Origin: Duncaniella freteri
GTDB taxonomy: Bacteria > Bacteroidota > Bacteroidia > Bacteroidales > Muribaculaceae
Direction of reading: 5' to 3'
NCBI RefSeq assembly: GCF_004766125.1
Contig: NZ_SJSA01000003.1
Span: 37,618-101,617 of the forward strand
Length of the DNA: 64,000 nt
Below are positions 49,783-60,882 of the stretch, one piece after another (within the stretch, counting starts at the first letter, position 1; every line of letters begins with the position of its first letter). The notes beneath the pieces are model-generated. The model was given only the letters and a program-made list of their open reading frames with translations. It made no database searches and had not been told where the DNA came from. The position numbers were made by a program, and so were the translations under genes.

Positions 49783-49940
49783 TTCGGGACGAATTCTTGT
49801 TGTTTTGTGCAATTATGTTTTAAAACACATGGCAAAAGTGATAGATTGTAGAAAAATATCACTAATTTGCGGACGCTTTAATTATTTGCTTAAAGCATAT
49901 TCTTTAATTATTATTTACCACAACGACATCTCAGGAGAAT

Positions 49941-52099
49941 ATGAAAGTCTATCAAACCAACGAGATTAAAAACATTGCCCTTCTCGGAAGCAAGGGCTCG
50001 GGTAAAACCACGCTCGCTGAAGCTATGCTTTACGAGTGTGGAGTGATAAAACGTCGTGGCACCGTTGAAGCGGGCAACACCGTATCCGATTCTTTCCCGG
50101 TTGAGAAGGAATATGGCTATTCGGTATTCTCTACTGTGTTCTATGCTGAATTTCTCGGCAAGAAACTCAATGTGATTGACTGCCCTGGAGCCGATGACTT
50201 CGTGGGTAACGCCATCACAGCTCTTAACGTCACAGACACCGGTGTCATTCTCATTAATGCCCAATATGGTGTGGAGGTGGGCACACAGAATATATTCCGC
50301 ACAACTCAGAAACTCAAGAAACCTGTGATATTCGCTCTCAATCAGCTTGATGGTGAGAAAGCGGATTATGAAAACGTGATCGAAGAGATGCGTGAGCATT
50401 TCGGCAATAAGGTCGTGACTGTGCAGTATCCGATTCAGTGCGGAGCCGGCTTCAATGCTATGATCGACGTTCTGCTTATGAAAAAATACTCCTGGGGTCC
50501 TGACGGCGGTGTCCCCACTATAGAGGAGATCCCTGCCGATCAGATGGAGCATGCCCGTGAACTTCATCAGGCTCTTGTCGAGGCTGCTGCCGAGAATGAC
50601 GAGACCCTGATGGATAAGTTCTTTGAAGAGGGACATCTTACCGAGGATGAGATGCGTGCAGGCATCCGTAAAGGTCTTGTGGACCGTTCGATCTACCCTG
50701 TGTTCTGCGTAAGTGCAGCTAAGGACATGGGTGTGAGGCGTATGATGGAATTCCTTGGCAATGTGGTGCCTTTTGTCAATGATATGCCTGCTCCGGTAAC
50801 TACAGACAATGTCGAGGTCAAGCCTGACAGCAATGCACCTCTTTCATTATATTTCTTCAAGACGACTGTGGAGCCTCATATCGGTGAGGTCAGCTATTTC
50901 AAGGTGATGTCGGGTACGCTTACTCCAGGTGTCGATCTTGACAACGTGACACGAGGCTCGAAAGAACGTATCGCGCAGCTCTATTGTGTGTGCGGAGGCA
51001 TTAAGTCTCAGGTGGATAAGCTCTGTGCCGGCGACATCGGAGCTACGGTCAAGCTTAAGGATGTGCGCACCGGCAACACTCTTGATGCCAAGGATTGCGA
51101 TTATCGTTTCGATTTCATCCGTTATCCCGAACCTAAGTATCGCCGGGCTATCCGTCCTGTCACTGAAAGTGATGCCGAGAAACTGATGACTATTCTTACC
51201 CGTATGCATGAAGAGGATCCCACATGGGTTGTCGAGCAGAGTAAGGAACTGAAACAGACTATTCTTTCAGGTCAGGGCGAGTTCCATCTGCGCACTCTCA
51301 AGTGGCGTGTGGAGAACAACGATAAGCTCCCGATCATGTTTGAGGAGCCGCGCATACCTTATCGTGAGACCATCACCAAGGCAGCACGTGCCGACTATCG
51401 TCACAAGAAGCAGAGCGGTGGTGCAGGTCAGTTTGGTGAAGTACATCTCATCATTGAGCCTTATACAGAGGGAATGCCTGCTCCTGACACATATAAGTTC
51501 GGCAGTCAGGAATTCAAGATGAGTGTACGTGACACTCAGGAGATACCTCTGTCATGGGGTGGCAAACTTGTGGTCCACAACTGTATTGTTGGTGGTGCCA
51601 TTGATGCCCGGTTTATTCCTGCCATAGTCAAGGGGCTTATGGACCGTATGGAACAGGGTCCGCTGACAGGTAGCTATGCCGTGATGTAAGAGTATGTATC
51701 TACGACGGCAAGATGCATCCTGTTGACTCAAATGAGATCTCTTTCCGTCTGGCAGGCCGCAACGCTTTCTCCGAAGCATTCCGCAATGCCAATCCTAAGG
51801 TACTTGAACCTATCTATGATGTGGAGGTTATGGTGCCGGGTGATGTGATGGGCGATGTGATGAGCGATCTTCAGGGACGTCGAGCCATAATCATGGGCAT
51901 GGAAAGTGATAACGGTTTTGAGAAGATTATTGCTAAAGTTCCTCTCAAGGAAATGGGCAGTTACTCTACAGCTCTGTCATCGATCACAGGCGGGCGTTCG
52001 GCATTCACCATGAAGTTCGCATCCTATGAACTTGTTCCTTCCGATGTTCAGGACAAGCTTCTCAAGGAGTACGCCGAGAAGAGCCAGGCTGATGAATAG
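49941..52099 (+). CDS. EF-G-like GTPase (frameshifted in this sequence)
   Basis: The protein of about 718 residues has the GTPase motifs GSKGSGKTT, DCPGADDF and NQLDGEK (a variant of NKxD), followed by the EF-G domains II-V. Domain IV starts around residue 470 with QSGGAGQFGEVHLIIEP. A single C is missing near 51678: the run GCCGTG should be GCCCGTG to read YARDV. This splits it into frames ending at 51689 and starting at 51713. It resembles the second EF-G paralog of Bacteroidota rather than the ribosomal protein operon copy. NQLD instead of NKMD is typical of that group. Downstream is a strong terminator. Confidence 0.82.
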
Positions 52100-52227
52100 A
52101 ATACTTAACGCTGGACACAGGATTAGTACAAACCTAATCATATATCAGATATAATTAAAGGTTAGATTTTTTCGTACAATCTTGCTGAAAAATCTCTCTT
52201 AACGTTCAGCAGTCTCAGCAATAATCA

Positions 52228-52264
52228 ATCGGGACAGACCGGGTCAGTGGCGGTCTGTCCCGAT
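52228..52264. terminator. bidirectional terminator
   Basis: ATCGGGACAGACCG (52228-52241) pairs perfectly with CGGTCTGTCCCGAT (52251-52264) around a nine-base loop, between two convergent genes. A weaker repeat AGATTTTT/AAAAATCT lies just before at about 52164-52197. Confidence 0.85.
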
Positions 52265-52282
52265 ATATTTATTATCTGTGCC

Positions 52283-53619
52283 TTATCTTTTATTCCGGAT
52301 TGACAGGCACCATACTGTGGCATATGATACCACGGAGCATATGACCACAGGAAACATCATTCCATAATATCCGGTCATCTCCACTACAATGAACATTGAC
52401 ATGAGCGGAGCCTGGATTATTCCCGCCATAGTGCCCGCCATTGCTATAAGTGCGCAGTTGCCGAGAGGCAGTTGAAGCCCGAAAAGATGGTTGAGCAGTC
52501 CACCGAAAAAGAATCCTGCCATACACCCTGCAAAAAGGGTGGGGCAAAGTCTCCTGCCACACCGCCTCCGCTGTTAGTGGCTGCACATGCTACACCCTTC
52601 ACAGCTGCAACCGCACCACACACTATCATCACAGTCTCAACAGTGGGCATTCCTTGCTTGTGCCAGAATGAGAATTCGGTCATTGTGTGCAGGTCTCCGT
52701 CGATAAGATTAGCCATTGTGGAATATCCCTCGCCATAGAGTGATGGGAACATAAATACAAGCACCGAAAGGATGCCGCCGGATACCAGGGCTCTTACCCA
52801 TGGCGAGCGTAACTTTTCAAGTAGTGTGCCGGTCCATCCTGCCATCCGGTAATAGAATATCGAGTATACGCCGCAGAGCACACCCAGCACAATGATCCAT
52901 CCGCTCATGTGAGGGTCGAAGTACTGAGGATGAGTCAATGGGACGTCGAGAGTGAATCCTGTGAGGCCATAGCTTGTCATACCGCCTATGACACATGCTA
53001 TGGTCAGAGCTATCATCGATACAGTGGACATTGACATCCCCATGACTTCGAGCGTGAACATCATCCCTCCTATCGGTGCCTTGAATATGCCAGCGATTCC
53101 TGCTCCTGCGCCGCATCCTATGATTATCATCATCAGTCGAGGCGGTAGTCCCACCCATCGCCCAAGTTGGCTCGCGAGTGCTGCTCCGGTGGAGGCTATA
53201 GGACCTTCGGCTCCTGCTGACCCTCCGAATCCAAGGGTCAGTGTGGATGCCATTATCGGACCATAGGTATATGTGGCCGGGATATCACAGATTTTCTGTT
53301 TCACCATTGCATCGATCTTATCGAGACCATGCTCGATATTACGTCTGAAACCGTAGCGTTGGAGTGCCACTGTGAGTACGATTCCTGCGAGTGGCACAAT
53401 GAGAAGTGCCCAGTTGACACCGACAATGCTGAAATGGTTGACAACCAGTATAGACAGCCATCTGATGATGGATTTAAGCAGAAATGCGCATCCACCAGTG
53501 ATAAGTCCTACGAGTGCCGCAAGTACATACAGCGATACAGACGGAGGCAAAGATCCAAGCTGCCATTGCGGCTCGGCATATGTGTTGTCGCAGGTGTTGT
53601 TAGGGGTGTCGGTTGGCAT
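52283..53619 (-). CDS. ClC-type chloride channel/antiporter (frameshifted)
   Basis: The membrane protein of about 445 residues has the ClC selectivity-filter motifs: GFGGSAGAEGP with the gating Glu, GIAGIFKAPIGG and GVAGDFAP. About ten hydrophobic segments follow each other. One base is missing near 52540, between GGGT and GGGG on the + strand. Restoring it gives FAPTLFAGCMAGFFFGG, the expected sequence. It probably exchanges chloride and protons. It faces away from the cytidylyltransferase gene. Confidence 0.88.
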
Positions 53620-53682
53620 GGTTGAAACGGTTGTTTCTAATAATAACGTACATGTGTGTTATTGAGTTTTGCATTTCCAACA

Positions 53683-53714
53683 TTTGCATAATCGCCGGAA
53701 TGTGTATAACTTTG
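53683..53714 (+). promoter_or_regulatory. promoter of the sugar-nucleotide genes
   Basis: TTTG (53683-53686), a 20-bp spacer and TAACTTTG (53707-53714) match the consensus exactly, about 60 bases before the cytidylyltransferase start. Confidence 0.75.
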
Positions 53715-53775
53715 TTTCCTGCAAGCTGTATGGGATGAGCCTTTTGGGCATTCCTACAGAAAATATAGATGAATT

Positions 53776-54512
53776 ATGAATATTCTGATTACCATATGTG
53801 CGCGAGGGGGTCGAAAGGGATTCCCGGTAAGAATATAAAACCGGTTGGAGGAAAACCGTTGCTGGCATATTCTGTTGAGACGGCAAGGCGTTTTTCCGAT
53901 CGTTTTGCCTCGCAAAAGGACTCGGATGGGAATAATGGTGTGGACACAGTGCTTTCCACCGACTCTGAAGCTATCAAGAGTGTGGCGCGGGAGTATGGAC
54001 TTTCTACCGATTATGTACGTCCTGACTATCTTGCGAATGACACCTGTGGTAAGCCTGATGCCATCCGTGATGTGCTATGCTATGCTCAGGAACACTATGG
54101 CAGGAATTACGACTATGTGATAGATCTTGATGTGACGTCACCCATCCGTACGGTCGAAGATGTTGAGGCCTGTCTCAGGCTTATTATTGCCAATCCTGAA
54201 GCCAAGACGATATTTTCGGTTAATCCATGTGCCCGCAATCCTTATTTCAATCAGGTCCAGGAAGATGGGAATGGATATTGCCAAGTGGTGCTTGGAGGAA
54301 AATACACCACGCGCCAAAGTGCTCCGAAGGTATATGATATGAACGCGTCGATCTATGTATACCGTCCCGAGGCACTGATGTGTGAGCATCCCAGAGCCGT
54401 GACTGATAAGTCATTGTTTTATGTTATGGACCATGTGTGTTTCGATCTTGACGAACCGTCCGATTATGATTACCTCGCCTATCTTATAGAGACAGGTAAA
54501 ATAGAGTTGTGA
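53776..54512 (+). CDS. CMP-sugar cytidylyltransferase (frameshifted at start)
   Basis: I place the start at the ATG at 53776: the N-terminus then reads MNILITICARGG and continues SKGIPGKNIKPVGGKPL once a missing G is restored in the G run near 53806. The protein of about 246 residues has the CTP-binding RGGSKGIPGKN, DVTSPIRTVEDV and DMNASIYVYRP segments of the acylneuraminate/NeuA type. It activates an acidic sugar such as a nonulosonic acid with CTP. The next two genes form an operon with it. Confidence 0.85.
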
Positions 54513-54514
54513 CG

Positions 54515-55450
54515 ATGAGGGTGCTCGTAATAGGCTTAGGCTCAATTGCACGTAAGCACATCGCAGCCCTGAGGAATATTGATCCGGAAGCAGAGATCCT
54601 GGCTCTGCGCTCATCCATTGGAGCACCATCCTGTGATGGTGTGCGTGATATATATGACATCTCTGCGATAAAGGGGACAAAGATAGATTTCGCAATCATA
54701 TCCACTCCTACTTCCGAGCATCTAAGGTCGCTTATGGCTGCACGAGAATTGGATTGTCCTCTTTTTATAGAGAAGCCTGTGCATCATACGCTTGAATGCG
54801 AATCTGTTGTGCGAGAGCTCATGTCGTCAGGTGTATTGACCTATGTTGCGTGCAATCTTCGTTTTCTTGATTCCATCCGTTTCATCAAGAACGCCGTAGA
54901 GACACGTGGAGTGGCAGTCAATGAGGTGAACGTATATTGCGGGTCCTATCTGCCAGAATGGCGTAAGGATGCCGATTTCCGGAAGGTGTATTCATCTGTC
55001 CCGGAGATGGGTGGAGGTGTCAATATTGATCTTATTCATGAGATTGATTACCTTTACTGGATATTTGGCATACCGGAAAGCGTCGTCAAGGTCCTTAGGA
55101 ACGGTTCCTCTCTTGGCATTAGAGCCGTGGACTATGCCAACTATACAATGGACTACGGCAACTTCTGTGCGAGTGTGGTGTTGAATTACTATCGGCGTGA
55201 CTATAAACGGACTTTGGAGATTGTATGGGAGGACGAGACATGGTTATGTGATCTCGCCCGGAATATGGTCGTCCGGACATCCGACGGTCAAGTGTTGTTC
55301 CGGTCGGATGATTCAATACTTGATACGTACGAGGCGCAGTTAAGATATTTTGCAGATCTTGTAAGAAACAATAAGAAAGAATCCTTTAACACTGTGGGTG
55401 ATGCTCTCAGTGTGCTTAAAATATGTTTGGACGATGAATCTGAAAGATAA
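54515..55450 (+). CDS. Gfo/Idh/MocA family oxidoreductase
   Basis: The 311-residue protein starts MRVLVIGLGSIARKHIAAL, a Rossmann fold NAD(P) site, and has the EKP motif in LFIEKPVHH and a typical C-terminal beta-sheet domain with the HEIDYLYW helix. A GTG at 54509 is an alternative start. It is placed between the cytidylyltransferase and an SDR, so it probably oxidises or reduces a sugar of the same pathway. It overlaps neither neighbour by more than a few bases and is intact. Confidence 0.85.
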   Translation: MRVLVIGLGSIARKHIAALRNIDPEAEILALRSSIGAPSCDGVRDIYDISAIKGTKIDFAIISTPTSEHLRSLMAARELDCPLFIEKPVHHTLECESVVRELMSSGVLTYVACNLRFLDSIRFIKNAVETRGVAVNEVNVYCGSYLPEWRKDADFRKVYSSVPEMGGGVNIDLIHEIDYLYWIFGIPESVVKVLRNGSSLGIRAVDYANYTMDYGNFCASVVLNYYRRDYKRTLEIVWEDETWLCDLARNMVVRTSDGQVLFRSDDSILDTYEAQLRYFADLVRNNKKESFNTVGDALSVLKICLDDESER

Positions 55451-56180
55451 AGTAATCATAGTTACAGGCGGACGCGGCCTGATAGGCGCGAGATAGTCAG
55501 GGAATTGAATGACCACGGAGCAAGAGTGGTGGATGCCGATATCTCTGTGAGACTGTGAGACAGATGCGATAAAGGCACTTATGGACTTGACATGGGATCG
55601 AATGAGTCTATTGACGGTCTGATAGAGTTTACAGTCAATAATTACGGACGTATCGACGGACTCATCAATGCTGCATATCCACACACCAAGGATTGGGGGA
55701 GATACCGGTTTGAGGATACGCCGTTTGAGCACTGGGAGGAGAATGTGAGATTGCAGCTGAACTCTGTGTTCTACATCGATCGTCAGGTGTCGCTCGTGAT
55801 GGAGCGTCAGGGCTACGGCTCTATAGTCAATTTCGGTTCCATTTACGGTATCGTAGGCAATGATTTCACGATCTATGAGGACTACGGAGGCACATCCCCT
55901 GTGGAATATTGCGCCATAAAGGGTGGAATAATAAATTTCACACGCATATATGGCATCCTATTTGGGGAAATACGGTATCCGAGTCAACTGCGTATGCCCG
56001 GGCGGCATATGGGATCACCAGCGTGAGGAATTCGTAAGGAACTATAATCACCGTTGTCCCATGAAACGTATGGGCAATCCTGACGACATAGCCCCGCTGT
56101 GTCTCTTCCTCGTATCGGATGGAGCGAAGTATATCACAGGTCAGATAATTGCCGCTGACGGCGGATGGACCGCGATATAG
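55434..56180 (+). CDS. short-chain dehydrogenase/reductase (several frameshifts)
   Basis: The frame starts MNLKDKVIIVTGGRGLIG at 55434, inside the end of the oxidoreductase gene. It breaks near 55488 (a C is missing in GGCGCG), again between 55548 and 55565, and once more near 55940, where a base is extra. The joined product has the N-terminal nucleotide-binding TGGRGLIG, NAAYPH, the catalytic YCAIKGG (Y-x-x-x-K) and the end ITGQIIAADGGWTAI. It should act on the sugar made by the two genes before. Confidence 0.75.
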
Positions 56181-56543
56181 CGGCTTATTATATTTCCGGA
56201 AAAGAGATTGTGAAACATGTCAGGGAATCTCTCGATTTCAGTCAGGATATATTCGTGCTTGTGGAGCGATCACAACAACCAGCGCGAGCAAGTGGCGATA
56301 GCTTCTAAGGCTGGTGAGACAGCCGGCCGACGCTATTCCGCCAATGTGGAGACATTCATGATAGGTAAGTTGTCGGTACTTGATCTCAATGATTCACATA
56401 TCAGGAATGATGAATCACGTTGCGATTATATCAATCAGTTATTCCAGTACTGGTACTATTATTATCAGCTCCGCAGCCTCACTCTCACTGACCCATGTAC
56501 AGGGCGACCTCTAACATCGGAAATATACAGGCTTGTAAGATGA
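56165..56543 (+). pseudogene. C-terminal fragment of a TolC family outer-membrane protein
   Basis: The first frame (IVKHVRESLDFSQDIFVLVE) and the second frame (NNQREQVAIASKAGETAGRR, then ETFMIGKLSVLDLNDS and YWYYYYQLRSLTLTD) join across an indel near 56263. Together they match the last 120 residues of Bacteroidota TolC proteins. The N-terminal 300 residues are absent: the fragment begins inside the end of the SDR gene. Either a real truncation or a wrong join in the assembly would explain this. The frameshift itself is like the others in this region. Confidence 0.65.
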
Positions 56544-56606
56544 GAATACTGTTTGATAAAACCTGTACATGTGCTTCGGCACTTCTAAACTCTGTACTCT
56601 ATTTTT

Positions 56607-56638
56607 TTTGCATAACGTGGCGGATTTTTATAATTTTG
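56607..56638 (+). promoter_or_regulatory. promoter of the alpha/beta hydrolase gene
   Basis: TTTG (56607-56610), a 20-bp spacer and TAATTTTG (56631-56638) match the consensus. The hydrolase ATG at 56648 is so close that the mRNA would have almost no leader. Confidence 0.7.
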
Positions 56639-56647
56639 TTGTCGATT

Positions 56648-57471
56648 ATGGAAAAGGACATAACAATACGTTCATTGCGCTTCCATTATACCGACAACCG
56701 TCCCTCCGGAGGTCCTGCGGCGACCGTCGTGACATCTGACCGCGGTGTTTGGGAGCCGACCATCATCCTTATGCACGGATGGGGTGTGACCACACCACTT
56801 TGGCTTCGGTGGAGAGTGTTGCTCTTAAGTCCGGATATCGCGTTGTCAATGTGGATTTTCAAGGTTCGGCAAATCTGAAGAGCCTTGTGCGGTATGGGGG
56901 GTGGAGGATTACACCTGTGCCATGGAGGAATTCATCGAGGCTCTCGGCATCAGGAATCCTGTGCTGTTAGGTCACTCTTTCGGTGGACGTGTAGGCATTC
57001 TTTATGCCTCTCGTCATCCCGAGTCAAGGCTATGATACTTGTGGATGCAGCCGGGATAAAGCCCAGACGTTCGTTCAGTTATTATCGGAAAGTGTATACT
57101 TTCAAGGCTATAAAGCGGATGATGTATCTCATATATGGCAAGTCAAAGGCTGAGCTGAAACTTGATGCACGCCGTGCCAAAGCCGGGTCGAGTGACTATG
57201 CCTCTGCTTCACCGATGATGCGTCGCATACTGTCACGTGTCGTTAATGAGGACCTTACTGACCGTCTTCCGCTCGTCAAGGTTCCTGTGCTGCTTGTATG
57301 GGGCGAGAATGACACAGCCACACCGCTGTCTGATGCCCGCACCATGGAGCGTCTGATACCCGATGCCGGACTTGTTTCGTTCCGGGATGCGGTCATTACA
57401 GCTTCCTTGATAATCCGGTTCAATTCGCCGCAGTCCTGAGGAGTTTTCTTGGAGAGATTGCAAAAAAATAG
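56648..57471 (+). CDS. alpha/beta hydrolase (frameshifted)
   Basis: About 275 residues in four frames: IILMHGWG (oxyanion region), SGYRVVNVDF, LLGHSFGGR with the nucleophile Ser, then ILVDAAGIKPRR, the acid in VPVLLVWGENDTATP, and after a restored G the catalytic His in DAGHYSFLDNP. Breaks lie near 56787, 56867, 57026 and 57391, each explained by one missing base. It is a cytoplasmic hydrolase of unknown substrate. It precedes the MurF-type gene, as in other Bacteroidales as far as I recall. Confidence 0.75.
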
Positions 57472-57505
57472 TATAGATTTTAGTCATAAGTATTAAGGAA
57501 AAGAC

Positions 57506-59107
57506 ATGAAACAATCCTAAGCGCAATTGCTGCTCTTCTCGCCATAGCCTGTTTTTTCGTGGAGTTTAGGCGTGATCTTATGATGCTTCAGCAGAACTCC
57601 TACCGCAACGAACGTTACAGCCGTTGGCTGCGTGCTTCGCAGGACACCACCTCTGCCATGCGTCTTGTGAGTGGAGCTGTGGTTCTCGCATCAATGTCGA
57701 CACTATCAGTGCCTGTAGTGTCGATGTCGCTTATAGCATTTGTCTCAGCCGTCAATGTTATTATCCTTGTCAGACGCAGGTACAAGAAGCCGCTTGTGAT
57801 GACCAACAGGGCTTGGCGTATTTTCTCGGTGATGCTTATCCTTGCGGTTGTGATTGTTGTGTCGACCGGAATTGTAGGGTGGAAGTACGGTAAAGGATTC
57901 GAATATGCGGCAGTGGCATCGCTCTGTGTGTTCTGCTTCTCTCATCTTTTCTCAATGTCAGCCAACTGGCTTCTCAAGCCGGTGGAGAAGCATATCAACA
58001 ACGTTATTACAAGGATGCCGAACGGATTCTGCGCTCAATGCCTGACCTGAAGATAATAGGAGTGACAGGAAGTTACGGCAAGACTTCCACCAAGCATTAT
58101 CTTAACAGGATACTCTCCGAGCATTTCGATGTCATGATGACTCCCGGAAGCTATAACACAACAATGGTGTGATACGTACTGTGCGCGAATACCTGAAGCC
58201 TTACAACGAGGTGTTTATCGTTGAGATGGGTGCCAAGCAGATAGGGGATATCAAAGAGATTTGCGACCTTGTTCATCCTTCTGTGGGGATTGTGACAGCA
58301 GTCGGCGAGCAGCATCTTGAATCGTTCAAGAGCATAGAGAATGTGCAGCGTACCAAGTTTGAGCTTATTGACTCGCTCCCTTCCGACGGAGGTCTTGCTG
58401 TCATCAATGATGATTTCCCATATGTGGCAAATCGTCCGGTAAGCAATGTGGAGTGTGTGCGTTATGCAGTGTCCAATCCTGGTAATGCAGGTTATGTTGC
58501 CACTGACATCACTTATACACCTGCCGGGACGCAATTCACTGTAAGGACACCTCAGGGTGCGTCTCTGGAATTCTCCACGCGTCTGGTAGGGGAGTGCAAC
58601 GTGAGCAATCTCCTTGCGGCAGTCATTGTCGCCATGCGTCTTGGTGTACCTGAGGATAAGATAAGATATGCTGTGGGACAGATAGAGCAAGTGGAACATC
58701 GCCTGAACATGAAACGTACCCCCGGAGGAGTCACCATTATTGACGACGCGTTCAATTCCAATCCCACCGGATCCTCAATGGCTCTCGATGTGCTCGCAAT
58801 GATGACACAGGGAAGGCGTATTGTGGTCACTCCTGGTATGATTGAGCTTGGTGACAGGCAGGAGGAGCTGAACCGTAATTTCGGGCAAAAGATTGCTGCA
58901 TCAGCTGACATTGCCATTGTCGTGGGTGAATACAACAGGGAAGCAATAGTCGACGGCATCAATGAAAGTAAAGAGAAAGATGCATCGTCGGCGACTGAGG
59001 TCCACACTGTTCCTACATTCCTTGACTCACAGAGTCTGTTGGGTTCCATTCTCCGTCCAGGTGACACGGTGCTTTATGAGAATGATCTTCCTGACACCTT
59101 CAAGTAG
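57506..59107 (+). CDS. murF: MurF-type Mur ligase with N-terminal membrane part (frameshifted)
   Basis: The joined protein of about 535 residues begins MKTILSAIAALLAIACF. It has four to five membrane segments in the first 170 residues, and then a Mur ligase: VTGSYGKTSTK (ATP site), VEMGAKQIGDI, HLESFKSIENV, and IIDDAFNSNP. One base is missing near 57510, 57985 and 58152, in runs of A, C and G. MurF adds D-Ala-D-Ala to the UDP-muramyl tripeptide; the membrane extension is a known layout in this phylum. The D-Ala-D-Ala ligase gene follows. Confidence 0.8.
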
Positions 59108-59163
59108 CTTAAATTTCCAAAGATAAATAAACATATAATCCTCAGCCATGGGCTGAATAAATT

Positions 59164-60350
59164 ATGAAAACCAATATAGGAGTATTCTTCGGCGGCCGTT
59201 CCACCGAACATGAGATCTCGGTGATATCGGCATCGCAGGCAATGCACGCCATCAATCGTGACAAGTATGATGTCACACCTATATACATCTCCAAGCAGGG
59301 ACGTTTCTACACAGGTGACGCTCTTTTTGATGTGGCTAATTATCGTGATATTCCATCGCTTCTTGCCAAGTGCACCCAGGTGTATATGGAGCCGTCATAT
59401 GGCGATTACAATCTCTACCGGGTGAAGAAACCGATGTTCGGATCGGCTGTGCTTACCACGCTTGATGTTGTGATCCCTGTGCTTCATGGCTCCAACGTCG
59501 AGGATGGAATCTTTGAAGGGGTTCTTGAGACCATAGGTATTCCGTATGCAGGATGCAACACTCTTGCAAGTGCCAACGGTATGGATAAGATCACCATGAA
59601 GATGATTCTTCGGGAGTGTGGTGTCCCTGTGATCGATTATGTGTGGTTCACTGACAAGGAGTGGTTCAAGAAACGTGATGAGCTGATCGCCCGGATTGAA
59701 GATAAGATCGGTTATCCTGTAATTGTCAAGCCTGCCAATCTCGGATCGAGTGTGGGCATAGGTCGTGCTGCAAATCGCGAGCAGCTGATCGGGAAGATTG
59801 AGATTGCAGAGAAATATTCTTCACGTATCATTGTGGAGCATATGGTCGACAATCTTAAGGAAATCAACTGTTCGGTGCTCGGTGATTGTGACGAATATCG
59901 CTCATCTGTGCTCGAAGAGCCAATCAAGAGTGCTGAGATCCTCTCGTATGAGGACAAGTACATGGGCGGAACGAAGGGAGCCAAAGGTATGCAGGCATCG
60001 CAGAAACGTATCCCAGCCGATCTCCCAGCCGGGATGACCGAACGCATCCGCTTCCTTGCCGGTGAGACATTCCGAGTGCTCGGTTGCCATGGTGTGAGCA
60101 GGATTGACTTTATCATTGACGATGACACCAAGGAGATTTTTGTCAATGAGATAAACACTATTCCGGGGTCTCTTTCTTTCTATCTTTGGGAAGCTACAGG
60201 CTTGTCGTTTGATGCTCTTATGGATACACTTGTCAAGCTCGCTCTTAAGCGTAAGCGTGAGCAAGGCAGAAAACCGTGAGCTACGACCAGAATATATTCT
60301 CCCTCTCCGGAGGCGTCAAAGGCGGAGTGAAAGGCGGGATAAAGAAATGA
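59164..60350 (+). CDS. ddl: D-alanine--D-alanine ligase
   Basis: The ATP-grasp protein of about 395 residues has FFGGRSTEHEISVISA, LHGSNVEDG, VIVKPANLGSSVG and NEINTIPGSLSFYLWE. The frame stops at 60279 as given, but restoring one A in the A run near 60270 extends it to 60350 with the tail SYDQNIFSLSGGVKGG. It makes the dipeptide used by the neighbouring MurF-type ligase. Placement together indicates a peptidoglycan operon. Confidence 0.9.
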
Positions 60351-60386
60351 CCTATGAAAGGCTTTCTCGCCTTTTATACCCACATG

Positions 60387-60860
60387 TCAGTCATGATGAT
60401 ACGGCTCTCCTCGCAGTATGGTCATTGCCCGGTACACTTGCTCGACAAAGAACAGCCTCACCATTTCGTGGGTGAATGTCATTCGTGAAAGCGACATTTT
60501 ACTGTCAGCCCGGGAGTACACCTCCTGCGAGAATCCGTAAGGTCCGCCGATAACGAAAACGAGTCTTTTTTAACCCCTGGTTCATTCGGCGGTCGATCAT
60601 GGTGGCGAATTCCCTTGAAGTCATTTCAATGCCGCGCTCATCAAGCAGGCACACATGGTCGCCCGGTTGAAGTGAAGCCATTATTCCGGCTCCCTCCTTC
60701 TGTTTCTGGACCTCTTCTGTGATACCGCGGGTGGATTTCAGATCAGGTATGATGACAATGTCCATCGGTGCATACCGGTTCACTCGTTTGAGGAATTCGC
60801 TTGTGGCATCAGCGATATATTGTGTGGATGTCCTCCCACAGCTATCAATACTATTTTCAT
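60387..60860 (-). CDS. rlmH: 23S rRNA pseudouridine-1915 methyltransferase RlmH (frameshifted)
   Basis: Starting at the ATG at 60860 the protein reads MKIVLIAVG, then after a missing A RTSTQYIADATSEFL, and later VIGGPYGFS, SLSRMTFTHEMVRLFFVEQVYRA (pieces SLSRMTFTHEM and FFVEQVYRA) and PYHHD at the end. These are hallmarks of the SPOUT enzyme RlmH, which methylates a pseudouridine in helix 69 of 23S rRNA. Two frameshifts, near 60832 and 60565, split it. It lies convergent to ddl and divergent to nadC. Confidence 0.85.
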
Positions 60861-60882
60861 GCTTCAAAGTTAATCAAAAAAT

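Noticed and set aside
49941..52099. Tetracycline-resistance ribosomal protection protein
   Set aside because: It shares the EF-G architecture, but the sequence follows the EF-G paralog pattern (GSKGSGKTT, NQLD) and lacks features I would expect of TetQ-type proteins; no resistance context is present.
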